A stretch of 27,240 nt of DNA from Smittium mucronatum (lineage: Eukaryota; Kickxellomycota; Harpellomycetes; Harpellales; Legeriomycetaceae), in contig LSSL01002021.1 of assembly GCA_001953115.1 (NCBI GenBank), positions 1-27,240 of the forward strand. Direction: 5' to 3'. Positions within the stretch are counted from its first letter, which is position 1, and each line of letters opens with the position of its first letter. The notes beneath the pieces are model-generated. The model saw only the letters and a program-made list of their open reading frames with translations, made no database searches and was not told the origin of the DNA. Made by a program: the position numbers and the translations under genes. This document shows positions 1-12,885 of this stretch, one piece after another.

Positions 1-341
1 CACGTTTGGGTAGGAGCCTAATTTTATTAATCCTGTCAGAAGTAGGCTCTGGCTAGGGGCTCAATAGCTTCAATGAACAACAGTTCATTGACAAAGAGCT
101 TAATTCATGACTGCATGTAACCTCAGTCATCCAGCCTACTTGAAGCAATGCCAGGGGGGGTCTTTCGGTTGGTAGATTGAACCCTTTTCCCGTAGGTACG
201 CAGCCGGTAGTCCGGCAGAGGAACTTATTGTAGTTAGGATAATAGTCTTTTCTATACGTCTTTTTCTTTTTTTCAAATTTTTTTAGTATAGTTTTTAATG
301 ACGTTATCTTACAATAAAATTCCGTGATACAAAAAAAAAAA
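1..341 (+). mobile_element. R1 retroposon, 3' part (copy A), cut by window edge
   Basis: This is the 3' part of a dispersed repeat called R1 here. Positions 1-194 recur at 27047-27240 with a single C/T difference (37 versus 27083). The whole segment is also recognisable, diverged, on the minus strand at 24744-25100 and on the plus strand at 18560-19411. It is GC-richer than the DNA that follows. It contains a 9-bp stem with an AACA loop (70-91), a G7 tract (154-160), AATAAA at 313-318 and an A11 run at 331-341, which marks the 3' end. A polyadenylation signal followed by an A tail is typical of LINE or SINE retroposons. I see no long open frame, so this is either a non-autonomous element or the untranslated 3' end of a longer one. 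The family name and its superfamily are not established. Confidence 0.8.
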
Positions 342-406
342 TCAATAATTTTGTCTTGTTCTTAGCGCTATATTCCCAAATTAGGAAAGAGGTAAAATTT
401 TAATAA

Positions 407-646
407 AAAAGTGTCTGCTCTCATAGAGAATCTCCCATATATGACTATCTATATAAAAACAAAAATACCCCACGCAGAACTATTGGCTATTTTTCCATGG
501 GAATATGGTACAATTTATCAACCGGGAAAAAATCTTATGCTGTTTCAGGTAGAAAAATGACTAAGCTACATGCAGTCATGAACTCAGATCATTTTCTAAG
601 CGAGGAATCTTCCAGAGAATATCAAGCTCTAGTACAAAGTCTCTAA
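407..646 (+). pseudogene. Coding-like open fragment, 79 codons, unidentified
   Basis: One frame stays open from the codon after TAA 404-406 to TAA 644-646. That is 79 codons in a neighbourhood where stops come about every ten codons. Base composition is clearly less AT-rich than on either side, third positions are mixed, and the residues look like ordinary globular protein; the part from the ATG at 497 begins MGIWYNLSTGKKSYAVSGRK and ends in EYQALVQSL. I do not recognise the family. There is no good ATG at the 5' end, so it is either a decayed gene piece or a terminal exon whose upstream part lies outside the window beyond R1 copy A; the AG at 410-411 is only a weak acceptor. AATAAA at 723-728 could serve as a polyadenylation signal, but such hexamers are common here. 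The same frame is again protein-like at 857-1003 with one internal stop. Confidence 0.35.
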
Positions 647-3085
647 GAAATATAATCAACAAAAAAACCCCTAATAGGATAAAAGGCTTATCTATATTTT
701 TCACTAAAACTTCAACTATTAGAATAAAATAAAAAAAATTAGACCAGTACGGTTAATGTTTTTGAAACCAAAGAATCTATATAAACATCAAAACGTGTAA
801 AAAAAAGCAATTTATGAAAAGAAAAGAAAAAAAATTAAACCCATTATTAAAATTGAGCTCTAATTAGGATCTTGGAGGTATCTGAGAGCTCGATTTTTGA
901 GAGCATTAAAAATCTTTCATAAAAACTCTTGAGGAAAATTAGAAGTTGGAAGTTCTTTCACTCGAAAAATTGCTCTCTATTTCAAAAAACAACCAGTAGA
1001 TAGTGTGATAGTTGAGCTTACTAAATCGTAATAAATGCTTTTGACACAGGGAAAATTTTCTTTTGGATACTAAATGGAGTATTTTTAACAGGCTTTTGTT
1101 TAAATATTATTTTTCAATAAAAAAATGTGAGATATCCCAATTAATAGATTATATTAATATGGAAATTTATAAACTTGGATTGTTTTTACTTATTACCTTA
1201 AATGTGTATATGTATGCATGTATGAATATTATTTTAATCTAAAAATGATTCAATTTTTGCTTTTTAGGATTTATACATAAAATATCTAATTTATTTTAGT
1301 AAATTATTCATTTTATAGCATTTATATTTTAATTCGAACACTATCTCAAGTAGCGAAATAATTCTTTTATTTTTAAATTAAAAACTACAAAATATTTTTG
1401 AGTTGTGAGTTTGTTGGATATATTTTATCTGATATAATTTAATTTAATTTTTAGGATAAGTGTTATTAACTGTAACCAGTTAAATATTTTTATAATTTTT
1501 AGCGATATAAATTAAAATTTTCATAAAAAACACATCAAGATTTATTTTAATACTTTATTAAATTTAAAAATATTCTGTATTTATTTTATTGGTACTCCGA
1601 TTTCTTGGTTATATTTATACCTACGAAAAAATAAAATTAATATAAACGGATTTAATTTATCGACTTATATAAATCATCTTTCTATTAAATTAAATGCTAA
1701 GATAAAAGAGATCTTTTGGTAGCTTTTTTCAAATAAACTAGATATTTAAAATACCTTTTAAAAAATCATGCTATAGAAAAAAACATCTACAGGTATTTAG
1801 GGATCTAAGCTACTGTATTTATCTATTAATAAATTTATTTTATCCAAGAAAAGAAATAATTGAAGAAAAATCAGGGTATATATATACTTTAAATTTTTAA
1901 ATTATTAGTCTTAATCATAGATTTAACAAGATTTTTATCTCGGGATTTATTATTAACACCAAATTTACAATCAATAGGAAAAAAATACTGAAATTAAAGC
2001 AAAAGATTATCGAAAATATTGTAAAATAGTAATATATATATGGTATTTAAAAATTAAATTAAATCAATCAATTAATTTTTTTGGCTCTAAAAATAATTAA
2101 ACCCCATTCAAAAAAGTAAACTTTATATATATAAAAAATGCTACTTAAAAGACGTAGAGAGTACATTATTATTGAATTGATGATTTAAATTAAATAAAAA
2201 AATTCTTATTTTTTTATCAATATTTTATTTTATCAAAAAGCCGAATTCCTTGGGATGACTCTTTAATATCTCAGCTTAAAAATATATTTATTAAAAATAA
2301 TATTAAAAAATTAATTCATCTTAAATATAAATTTAAGCAGCTTCAAAACCCAGTCAATATATTCATAAAATATTATTTATTATAAACTTCTATTAAACAC
2401 CCCTGAATACCCTATTGGTTCTTTAAAAAATTAAATCTTGAAATTGACTGGTTTAGGGAGTACTGTATGAATTAATTTTAAGTAGAAATGGATATCTTAA
2501 AATAACTATCAAAATAAACTCAATATTATTTAAATTGAAAAGTTCGATTAAAGAAAAAAAAGATTGATTTATAATAAATAACTTAAGGCCTCAAAAAAAT
2601 TTCGGTTAAAAGTTTATCAGAGTAAATATCTGATAATAACTTGAGATTTATTAAATTATTATGGTATATAAGATAATATTTTTTCTGATAAATTAATCAC
2701 TGAGTGTGACAGCCATAAATAATGAACTAAAAATGATTTATTATTATTTTAGAGATTTAATTGCATTATATTTACCATATCAGTTTTAAAAAATAATAAT
2801 CAATGGAAAATAATGGTTGAAGAAAAAAATCCGAAAATAATTTTACATATTAATTTAAAATCAATCCAGCGGCTGCCTTCAGTACAATGCCTATTTATCC
2901 GCATTTATTTATAGCTAAAACAAAAAAGTTATCATAAATAGTTTAAAACCTTTTAATTAAAAAATAAAATCGTATTATAAATGCATCAAAACCATATTAC
3001 GGACTCAAATGCATATAAAACATGTTTCTGTAATAAATAGTTTTATTTTAATTTTAATATGAAAATTATAGATTTTTTTCTTTTT
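647..3085. other. AT-rich gene-free DNA, first part of island
   Basis: This is strongly AT-rich sequence dominated by A and T runs, and all six frames are full of stops. The only stretch with some coding flavour is 857-1003 (plus strand, same frame phase as the fragment at 407-646, one TAA at 920-922). That may be more of the same decayed gene. From about 1010 onward I see no gene, RNA or clear mobile element. Confidence 0.5.
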
Positions 3086-3135
3086 ATAAAATAAAATAAA
3101 ATAATTTGTTTTGATTTGATTTGATTTGATTTGAT
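3086..3135. repeat. Compound pentanucleotide microsatellite
   Basis: A short run of (ATAAA) units at about 3086-3104 is followed by five perfect TTGAT units at 3111-3135. The two arrays abut, which suggests slippage in a poly-purine/poly-pyrimidine context. No function is implied. Confidence 0.85.
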
Positions 3136-3141
3136 TTAATT

Positions 3142-6100
3142 GAAATGAATAAAAAAGGCATTTTTTTATTGCATTTTATTCAAAGTTTTACAAAAATTTC
3201 TTGTCTAACTTAAATAAAAAATAATATTAAAAAAATTACAAAGAATTTTAAGTCTTAGTTAATCAAAGAGTTTTTGTTTTTTCTAACACAATTTAAATAA
3301 TTCAGTGAAAATTTGCTAAAATACAAATGATTTTTCAGTCATTTGAGATCATCCTTAATGGGGTTTTATTAAATCGGTTTATGACGCAATTAATGTTAGC
3401 AATTAATCACTTCAATAAATCAATTAAATGTAAAAAATCCTTTTATAAAACAATGGGATAATTTTGAATTATTATATATAATATTGAGATTTTCGAATTT
3501 TTATTTTTTTAAATGTATATATTTATCTTTTTAGATAAAATATACAACAATATAAACACATTAAATTATTATATTTTGCTATAAATCGATTCAATATTAG
3601 AATTCACAAAAAATTGAATTATTTTTTGAATTTTTGAATTGTACATTTTTAGGGGTTTCTAGTATAAAATGTAAATGGATTAATGCATAAGTAAGATTTG
3701 ATAGAATTATTTGGACTATTTATTCCGATAATATTTAATATTAGCATATATAATTTATGTTTATACTTACTAAATATTAAATCCTATTTAAATAATTTAT
3801 TCAAAAAGGCTCCAATATCACAAATTTAAAATTTTTATTATAATTGGTGTAAAATTTTAATTCTTTTTACTTTTGGTGAAATTTTATAGATATTTAGTAT
3901 AAATGTACTATTTATGAATTAATTTACTCATTTTCAACCATATATTAGAGGAATTACCTACTCTATTTGTTCATAAATATATAAATGGCCAATTAAATAA
4001 ATCATATCCTTCTATTTCTTAAAAACTTGTTTTTTTCATTTTTTTAAAAAAGCTTATTCGTTAAAAAAGACCAATTCTATAATTCTTGATATTTATAAGT
4101 AATTTTTCGATCACTAAAAAAAATTTTGCTATTGATTAGTACAATTTGTGTAAACACCAAATTTAACGAACTATTTAATGCCTCATAAAATTAAAAATAC
4201 CTATTAGTACTCTTATTTCAAGCATCTATTAATTTATGAACTATTAAGTTAATTGATAGACTCTAAATATCTCTTTTTCTTGATTAATTTTTAAAAAATA
4301 AGCCCTAACATCGATTAGCTTACAAGATGGTACTCCATGATACCTGAAATTATTTTAATTATCTAATGAAAAATCCAATTTCGCACAAATATTATCTAAA
4401 TTATTTTAGAGCCTATAATAAGAGGTGTTATAGAAATAAATATTTTGGTATTCATACTGGCATTCTCAATGATCGGACCACATTAGCTAATATTATAATA
4501 ACAATGAAGTTCCCTCTAACTTATTAGGATTTTACAATTCTTGGTCACCTATTTAGGGTTCTAATATAAAAACCATACACATTTATGGCACCAAAAAACT
4601 AGATACAAATAGCAATAGTAATTCTAAATAGCGCTAAATTTTTTCTAATTATAAATGCCATTTTTTTTATTAAAATGTCATTGATTACGTTATAGCTGGT
4701 TTTGTTTTCGATTAATAATTTATATCAATAAACTCATTGGCTATTCAGAAAAGGGAAGGTTCATTTTATCACAACCACCTTTATTAAACAAACCAGTAGC
4801 TTAAAAAGAAATATCAGCAATATAAATGAATTGGCTTGAGCTGTTACTTATTTGATTTTGTATTAGCTAATTTGTAATTAATTAACCAATATCTCTCACA
4901 ATTTTTTTTTGTTTAGCTTTTAAAGTATAAGCTCATTTATTTTCTTTAATTATTGGGTTATATATTTATTAGTACATAAAGTAGATAATTCCTCTATTGA
5001 ATATCGATTTTTTTTTCTAAAATAACCATTATGTATATATATATATGTATATAAATGTATATATGCAATCCCTGAAAATTTAAAGAAAATAAGTAAAAAC
5101 TTATTTATAGAATAAAAATATATATACATGTTAATTAATTTTTGTAAATTTTGAATTAATAATAAAATATAAAAAGTTAACAGATATATAATGGAAAAAT
5201 TAAATAGCAAATATACATATATTTTTTACAAATAAAAATAATAACCTCTTTAAAGCGAGAAAAAAAACGAAAATTTACTGATGGATATTTATTTATTTAT
5301 TAATATATATATATAATAAATATGAAATAATAAAGAAAAAATGAATTTTTTGAATTGAAACCCCCCCCCCCCTAGATTAATTAAATAATATCTAAATAAA
5401 ATATCTCTCTTATGACTTTAATATAACTTTGGCTTTGAAAAGAAATTTGGCTATTTAACATAGACATAAAAATAATATATATATATATTCTAAGCTATAA
5501 AAAGATAAAAAATTTAAAAACAGTTAAATAATAAATTGGTTTGTTTTAAGTTTTGATTATAGGGGGGAAATTTTTAGAAAAAACTGATGAAGTTCGGTAA
5601 AAGCTTCACAGATGATTGATAAACACATTTATTTTATATTAATATCTTAAATCAATCTAAAAAATTGCTTTCAATAAAAAATGAAAAAAATATACCTATT
5701 ATTTTATATAGTTTCTAATAAAAACTGTATTTTTAATAAAAAATCGTAGCAATAATGAAAATTTTACTGAATGGAAAGATAAAAATAACTTTTTTATAAA
5801 AAAATTGAAAAAATTATATTATTTTTTACATAAAGATAATTATTTCCTTAGAAAAATTCATATTCATATTCATATTATAATTCTAACTCAGCAACAAGAC
5901 TTTGATTTTTTTAATTTTTGAATCAAAGTATATAAAATTTATCCTAAAAATTATGATACGCAAATTTGTTTTATTTTTGTTTTAAATTTCAGATTCATTA
6001 GTTTATCTTCTTGATCAACACAAAAATAAATAAAAGGTTGTTAATATGTGTATTATATACTTACATGATTATTTCCATATGTTACCTCTGATAAATTTAA

Positions 6101-8833
6101 AACTGGTTGCGGTTAATTAAAAACTCGTTTTCTTTTTTTTCTTCTTTATATTTTTTATAATATCTAATATTTTTCATAATTGATTCATTTATAAAAAATC
6201 TTAAGAGAAAATAATAATTAGAACTTTATAATAAATTATAAGCATATTTAATGTAAAATAAAAATTTATATCGTTTGTAATTGGATGTTGTATCATAAAA
6301 AATATGCAATTCTTAATAGGATTTTTTTTTATAACTCAGTTTTATAGAAATACCAATATTTATTTAAATTAAGATGCGTTCCAAGTTTTTTTGCAAATCA
6401 GATAAATAGTTCTGGTTATCAGAGTTTTATTGAGTTTTTGATGATTAATTGGTGTAGCTTTTAAAAATTCACAAAATGGTATAAAAAATAAGCGAATTAT
6501 ATTATTTCCAATAATTTTATTTAGAAATTTTAATTTTTCTGTTAATAATATATTTAGATTTTAAATTTTAAATTCCGAATTATAACTACTTTCCATTTTT
6601 ATACCTGTAATTCTCAGTTCATTTAAAAAATAATATATTTTTGAATTCTCTTTGATATGGAGAGCTTTATAACTAATATATATATAAAGATCTTTGTTTT
6701 TAAATATTGCTCTATAATAAAGAAAAAATTTATTTAATGCCATGTAATTAGAATCGCATAATAAATCTTTTATTGTAAATTTATTGGATTCAATAAGTTT
6801 CTACGTTTCTATTTGTAATGCTATGTTTTAATTTTAATATATAAAATAGTTTAAAAATTAAAAAAGGTCTAGAATTGGACACAAACGCAAATATTCTCCA
6901 CTTTTATTATATCAAAATAATTTCACTTGTAACTGGTTGAACTAATTAAATTGACAAATTGAATCTTTATAATTTTAGAAAATAGGAATAAATAGTACAT
7001 ACCAAAAAAAAAAATTAAAAAAAAAACCAAAATTATTACTTAATGGGGTTATTTAATTTTTAATAAGATGGTTTTTAATTAAAAAATTCATTTTAAAGAA
7101 AATGTCCCATATAATTATTCATAAAAAATCGTGCAAGTAAAACTCAAATTTTTTGAAATTCTGCTTATACTAATTAAATTGTATTATTATTACCTAATAT
7201 CTTGTCAAAAAATAATAACTGGCTGAGAAAATAAAAATTATGACTTAATTGGTTATAGTGCTATAAAATTTCCTTTATTAAGGATCAGTACCAATATATA
7301 TATTTAGTCGATAAAGCTTCTAGTATATTTTCTATTAATTTTTTTTATCTCTGATTATTTATTTAATATCAAGAAATTTATTTCAGTTTTTTTCTCCAGT
7401 AATTTTTCCATTAAGTTTGATTTATTTTAATATTTTTTTTTGTAATAACCATTTTAAAAACTCCTTTTTTTCAAAATTGATGGTTGAAATTTTTAAAAAA
7501 AGTTTATCTTGGAATTACAGTAAGTAATTTAACCAAAAATATACTTATTCAAAGCGATAAAAAATGAATCCTAATAGGTGGGGGGGGGGGTTACTTTGAT
7601 TGGTGATTAGATGAATTTTTATAAAATTTATTTAAAGAAATAAAAATAGATATAAATGTATTTTGGGTAAATTTAATAGTTTAGAATGATATTTTAACCA
7701 ATTAAGTATAAAAAATTTGTTATATTTTTATCTGCTATTGTGAAAGATTCACCATATTTTTTTTGATTTTGAAAAATCCTATTTGAAAATTGTAGAGAAA
7801 TAGGAAAATTAATTTTAATTTACATATAAGTTAAAACATTATTATATTTAAATATCAATTTTAATTCAAAAATCATTTAAAGTTTTTTCGAAGAATAAAA
7901 AATATCAATATGAATTATTTTCACCGATTTAAACTAAATCATTAAAAAAATTAACCTGTATATAAAAAAAAATAGTTAAATATTTTTAAAAAGGTATGAA
8001 ACTACAAAAATATTATTTTAAACTCTTTATAGACGTTTCTATATTGAAAAGAATAAAACACACAACTTTATACCCAATAATTATGAAAGGAATACTTTTT
8101 ATGATTAAAAAGTTATAAAATTTGTAGAGGAATAGATTTTCTCTCCTTTAAACGCATCTTATGATATAATACTTAAAATTTTCAATCATTTCAATTTTAA
8201 TACAAACAATTTTAGGTCTAATATAAATACTGAAATTTCAACCGAATTTTCAGAAGCAAGAAGTTCAATTAAACTTGAAATTAATTTTATATAGGGATAA
8301 AAATTTCAATTTTTTTTATACCACATGTATTTAATATAAAATATATTCGGAAGTACACCCCTTAAAAATTAATTCTTTAATTTTTAAATACTATCTATAA
8401 TAAAGATATTTATCAAAAAGAAAAGCTTAATAATTTCATTACTCTTTATTTAAATCGTTTTAGTGATTTTAATTTTTAGATACAGTTTCATGTTTTTATA
8501 GCAGTTTTTTTTTAAAAAAAAGATTAATATTTTCTCATTATTATTGATTTAAAGGATAAAAAATGGAATTAATAATCGGTTAAGAAAGTAAATTCAGTAA
8601 AATAAATACAAAATATGTCCAATTTTTTTCTTTTTATCGTATCCTGTAACTTTGATAATTACCAAGGAATGAATAAAAATTGACATTTATGATTAAATTT
8701 TTTTTTCTACACTGTCTGAAATATTTGTAATGATAAAATAGATTCAATACACGCATTGAATATTTCATCCAATGAAGAAATTCTCCCATAAGCATAATTG
8801 ACTTTTAGAAAATAGGAAATGGTATGAATAAGG
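3142..8833. other. AT-rich gene-free DNA with isolated G/C tracts
   Basis: No supported gene. The longest open frames (up to 86 codons, minus strand 4950-5210) are rich in Ile, Tyr, Phe, Asn and Lys, as random 80%-plus AT sequence gives. Visible structures are TA dinucleotide runs near 5034-5046 and 5475-5488, three ATTCAT units near 5857-5874, a C12 tract at 5361-5372, a G6 tract at 5562-5567 and a G11 tract at 7580-7590. The G11 tract is followed by a sequence similar to the one after the G tract of R1 and may mark a worn R1 copy at about 7540-7620. Confidence 0.55.
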
Positions 8834-8863
8834 AAGCTTAGCCATTCCAAAATGGCTAAGCTT
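8834..8863. repeat. Perfect 13-bp inverted repeat with 4-base loop
   Basis: The arms AAGCTTAGCCATT (8834-8846) and AATGGCTAAGCTT (8851-8863) are exact reverse complements separated by CCAA, and the plus-strand 3' side runs into T-rich sequence. The stem is less AT-rich than the surrounding DNA, so it is unlikely to be a composition artefact. It could be a small foldback remnant or a hairpin in an unknown transcript. No neighbouring gene explains it. Confidence 0.8.
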
Positions 8864-11800
8864 TTCAACTTGTATTTTTCCCTATTTTTTTTATTTTTAA
8901 ATAGTCTATCCTTTTACCTTTTACGATCCAAATTATCTCATTAAACCTGATCCTTACAAAATTTGTTTTTTTTATTTATTGTAAGCGAGTTTATAAATTA
9001 ATTTATTTGAAATCCATCTGTTATGAATTTTTTTTAGAATTCTTCTATAAAAAAATTAAATACTTGCAGAATATTTATATTTGTAGGTAAAATTTCAAAG
9101 AATATATGTACCCATAAAGTATTTAAGAATAAAATTGTAATTAATAATAAATTATACAAATATTGTTTTAATAAAAATAGATCTTATATAATTTAAATGG
9201 ATATGACTTGAATTTCTACTATAATTTAATTATATTAATCTAATTAGATAGTTTTTATAGTTTTTTACTTTTTTCGAAATGAATATAACGCAGTAAACGA
9301 AAAATATTATTGTAGAATGATTATCACTAGGAATTTTATCGAACTTTATCAACTGAGATTTAAAAATTCAAAAAATTGTTTTTCGTGAATTATGAGAGAT
9401 AAATGAACTTTATTCTTACAATTTGTAAATAAAATAAATTATAAATGTAGCGAAAATATATCATATTTTAGAAATTTAACTATATATAATGATAAAATTA
9501 CAATTAAATCATAATTTATGATGAATTCAATAAAAAATTTCCATTTTATGCATCCAAAAAAAAATAAGAACGGGATAATATCTTTTAAAAAAGTAGCGCG
9601 TATTTATTAACAGGGCTTATAGATTTTTATTAGTAATATATATTTATGTAAAAGAATAATACATGATACATATTAAATTATATCTTGTTATAGCTAGATG
9701 ACCCAATAGTAATTTTTATCCAATAAGATTAGAAAAATATAAAAAAATATATAAAAAAATGTTTGATTGATTAATATTTTAAATCGATTTTTATTATCGA
9801 ATTTTTTTTTTTCTTATTTGGAAAATTGACTAAAATTTAATTGAAATAAATTTTGATTTAAATTTCCAAATTGATTCTTTATTTGAAAAAATTTTCAAAA
9901 TAAAGAAATTAACAAAATTAAATAGTAAAAAAAGCCGTTTATTTAAAATTTAAAATTTAAAATTATTGTTTTCAAAAATAAGAAAAAATAAGTGGATTTA
10001 TCGAAATTTCTAAATTTTTTTATAATTACTGGGTCGACAGAAAATATCATAATTTTTTTTCAAATAAATAATATAATTAAATCTTTAATAAATGGGGTTT
10101 TAGGGTTTAAAAAATAATTTTTTTTAGTATAAAGATAAAAAATTATAATCTAAAAAAGATTCTCATAATATGCATGAATAAATAGAAAAAAAATGAGAAT
10201 TATTTTTTTGATGCACGAATAAGACATTAATTCATCTTTTAGAGTAGATATTGAAGCAGTTTACCAATTTTATATATCCAAAGCTAAAATTTACCAGATA
10301 AAAAGAGTATTTTAAATATATTTCTAAAAATCAATGAGAAATTTCGAAGTTAGGTGTGAAAATTCTTTAATTTATCGACGAAAATTTTAATTCTAATAAT
10401 TGAAAAGTTTATAATTAAAAAAACGGATACTTTAAAACTCTGGAAATATTTTTCAAAGGATGAAATAATTATTTTATAAACATGAAAATGTTTCTTTAAA
10501 GGGTAAAACAAGTATTTAACAATAAATTTTTTGAATTATTATAATAAAATAAATTGATATTTTATAATCATAAATTTTTACTTTATTAAAACCGTTAAAA
10601 TTTACCATTTTTTTCTTAATATAATAACTCTATATAAAAAAAAAGGCAGTAAAGTTTAAAATTACGAAAACATAGAAGTTTATTGAACCAATAATGTCAA
10701 AAAAATTGTCAGAATATATAAAATTTAGGATTTTTGATGCTGTTTTTGATGGAGATTTAAAAATAAATTAAACTTCTGATGGTTTTTGACTAATTAAAGT
10801 ACATTAAAAACCCCAGTTTCCTAAAAAAGGTTTGTGAAAAATTTCAAAAGGGAATTGAAAACGCAATCAAATAAAATAATGATAATATGGTAACTGAGAT
10901 TATTAATATATCCTCATATTTCAGAAATAAAATCTATTATTAGAAAATATTAAATTGGATAGATCTTATCTTTATATTAAGCATTTTTTATTTTTAAATT
11001 CTAATCTAATAAGTAAAAAATGATCAAAATAATTTGGAATTTTTATATTAATTTTTGGAAATATATACTTAATTGTATGTACCAAGCAATCTTTAATTGT
11101 AGTTTTTTTGGTAAATGAATACAAAATTGAATTTTTTTTTTGTCCTTATCTCTGGTAAAACTAAGCCTAAAATATTTTGATTCAAAATATTTTAATTTAA
11201 TAAATAACAAAAATAGTTTATTCAAAAAATTAACCAAAGCAATTACCGATTTTTTCTAAAATAGCGATTATATTAAAAAAATCGTATCATCGTTAGAATC
11301 TCGTGTTCATATCAAATATTTAAATATACAGATTTTATATACTTTTTTATATCTGTGAGACATAAAAAAATGTTCTCTATTAATCCATTTGGTTTAAGTT
11401 TGAAAATAGAATAAGTTTTTATTGCAATATCTAATGCTTCAAAAAAATTAAAAAGTTTTATGTGGATTTTAAAAAGGAGGGGGGGTTATTTATTATATTT
11501 AAAAAGATTTTATCATGAGTTTTATCCAATATTGTCGCATATTATTTCCAAATAAATGATTTAATCATTTAAAAAGGAGCTTCACCTGTTATGAAAAATT
11601 TTACGTTAAATTTTTGAAAAAATAAAATAATAGTGATATATATACAATTAAATTTAAATTAATATAAATGGCGGTTACTCCATTCAAATCTTTTTAATAC
11701 AGACATAAAAATCAAAAAAAAATCATAAAAAGATATCGGAGAAAATGCATAAACACTCACAGAAAATCCCTATAGTAAAATATCATTTATATAAATTCAA

Positions 11801-12799
11801 TGATTTAAATATTTTTTTATTTCATTTTGTGATGAAATTTTGTCTAAAAATATATTTCATTCGAGTTCTTACAGAATAAATTTTTAATTAGGATGAGATA
11901 TAATTGAAATATGAAAAGTTTCGAATTTTTTTGTCTGCTTTAACTAAAAAAAATTCAAAAAAAGGATACTCTAGTTACAATATTTATATTTAAAGTGGAA
12001 ATATCTACCGTGAATGAAACAAAAACAGCTTTAAAAGATTAAAAATGAAAAAAATCCCAATATCAGAAGGATAAGCCTGATTTTTTCTTGTGTTAAATAC
12101 AAAAAAAAGATATTTCTATTTCCTGTAACTCATGAATCTTCTTTTTTTAAGCCAATTAATTTTAATTTTAAACTTAAAACAACTATTCAAAACAGTTAAA
12201 AATAAAATTAATAATAATATGTTCATTTTAAATCATAAAAGGGAAAACTTTCTGAAATAAGATCTTAATTAAAGTCAACTTTTTTTAAAAAATTAAAATA
12301 ATTTTTACTAATTAAAAAAAAATCAAATTTAGTCAATTCCTAGGGTTTATGGTGAAATAAATAGTACCACATAAATTCTACTAATATATTTTATTCCTGG
12401 TAATAACCAGATATATTTTCGTATTTTTAAAATAAATCCTTTATCAAATGGAGAATAATTAGATTTCAATATATCTGTCAATAAATAAATATTTATATTT
12501 AGTAGGACCGAATTCTTTGCTATAAGCATTACTAAAAACAAGTTAAAAGAGCCTACACCGAGCCGTAGATTCAAATTTTGGATTTATATTATTAAATTTA
12601 ATAGGATAATAAAATAATATTAAAAAATAGATATCATTTATTTAGTTTATCAGATAAATATAGTTATTATTTCACTTGATTATTAATTTGTACATCAAAT
12701 TTTTGATAGTAGTTAAAGAATTATTAAAAAAGAATTTTTCTTAAAAGGACGGTTGAATATAATATAATATAAACAAGATATAAAATAAAGGTTTTTTCT
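8864..12799. other. AT-rich gene-free DNA
   Basis: I see no gene in this stretch. A minus-strand open frame of 75 codons at 12347-12574 is within chance expectation for several thousand frames of this composition and has no recognisable motif. A G7 tract at 11479-11485 stands out from the AT background, but unlike the 7580 tract its flanks do not clearly resemble R1. Confidence 0.55.
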
Positions 12800-12885
12800 A
12801 ATAAAAAATCCTTATAGTAAGTTTAAGAAGAGATAGAATAAAAAATCCTTATAGTAAGTTTAAGAAGAGATAGAATAAAAAATCC
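12800..12885. repeat. 37-bp exact tandem duplication plus 12-bp partial unit
   Basis: Unit 1 (12800-12836) and unit 2 (12837-12873) are identical over 37 bases, and 12874-12885 repeats the first 12 bases of the unit before the sequence diverges. Exact identity in an otherwise degraded island means the duplication is young or recently homogenised. There is no spacer between units, so this is not a CRISPR-like array. Confidence 0.95.

Noticed and set aside
4950..5210. 86-codon minus-strand open frame
   Set aside because: It is almost entirely Ile, Tyr, Phe, Asn, Lys and Leu, runs through TA repeats, and has no protein-like features.
12347..12574. 75-codon minus-strand open frame
   Set aside because: Expected by chance about once or twice in this much AT-rich sequence; no motif and no composition shift.
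12800..12885. CRISPR-like array
   Set aside because: Units are directly adjacent with no spacers, there are only two, and the DNA is eukaryotic.
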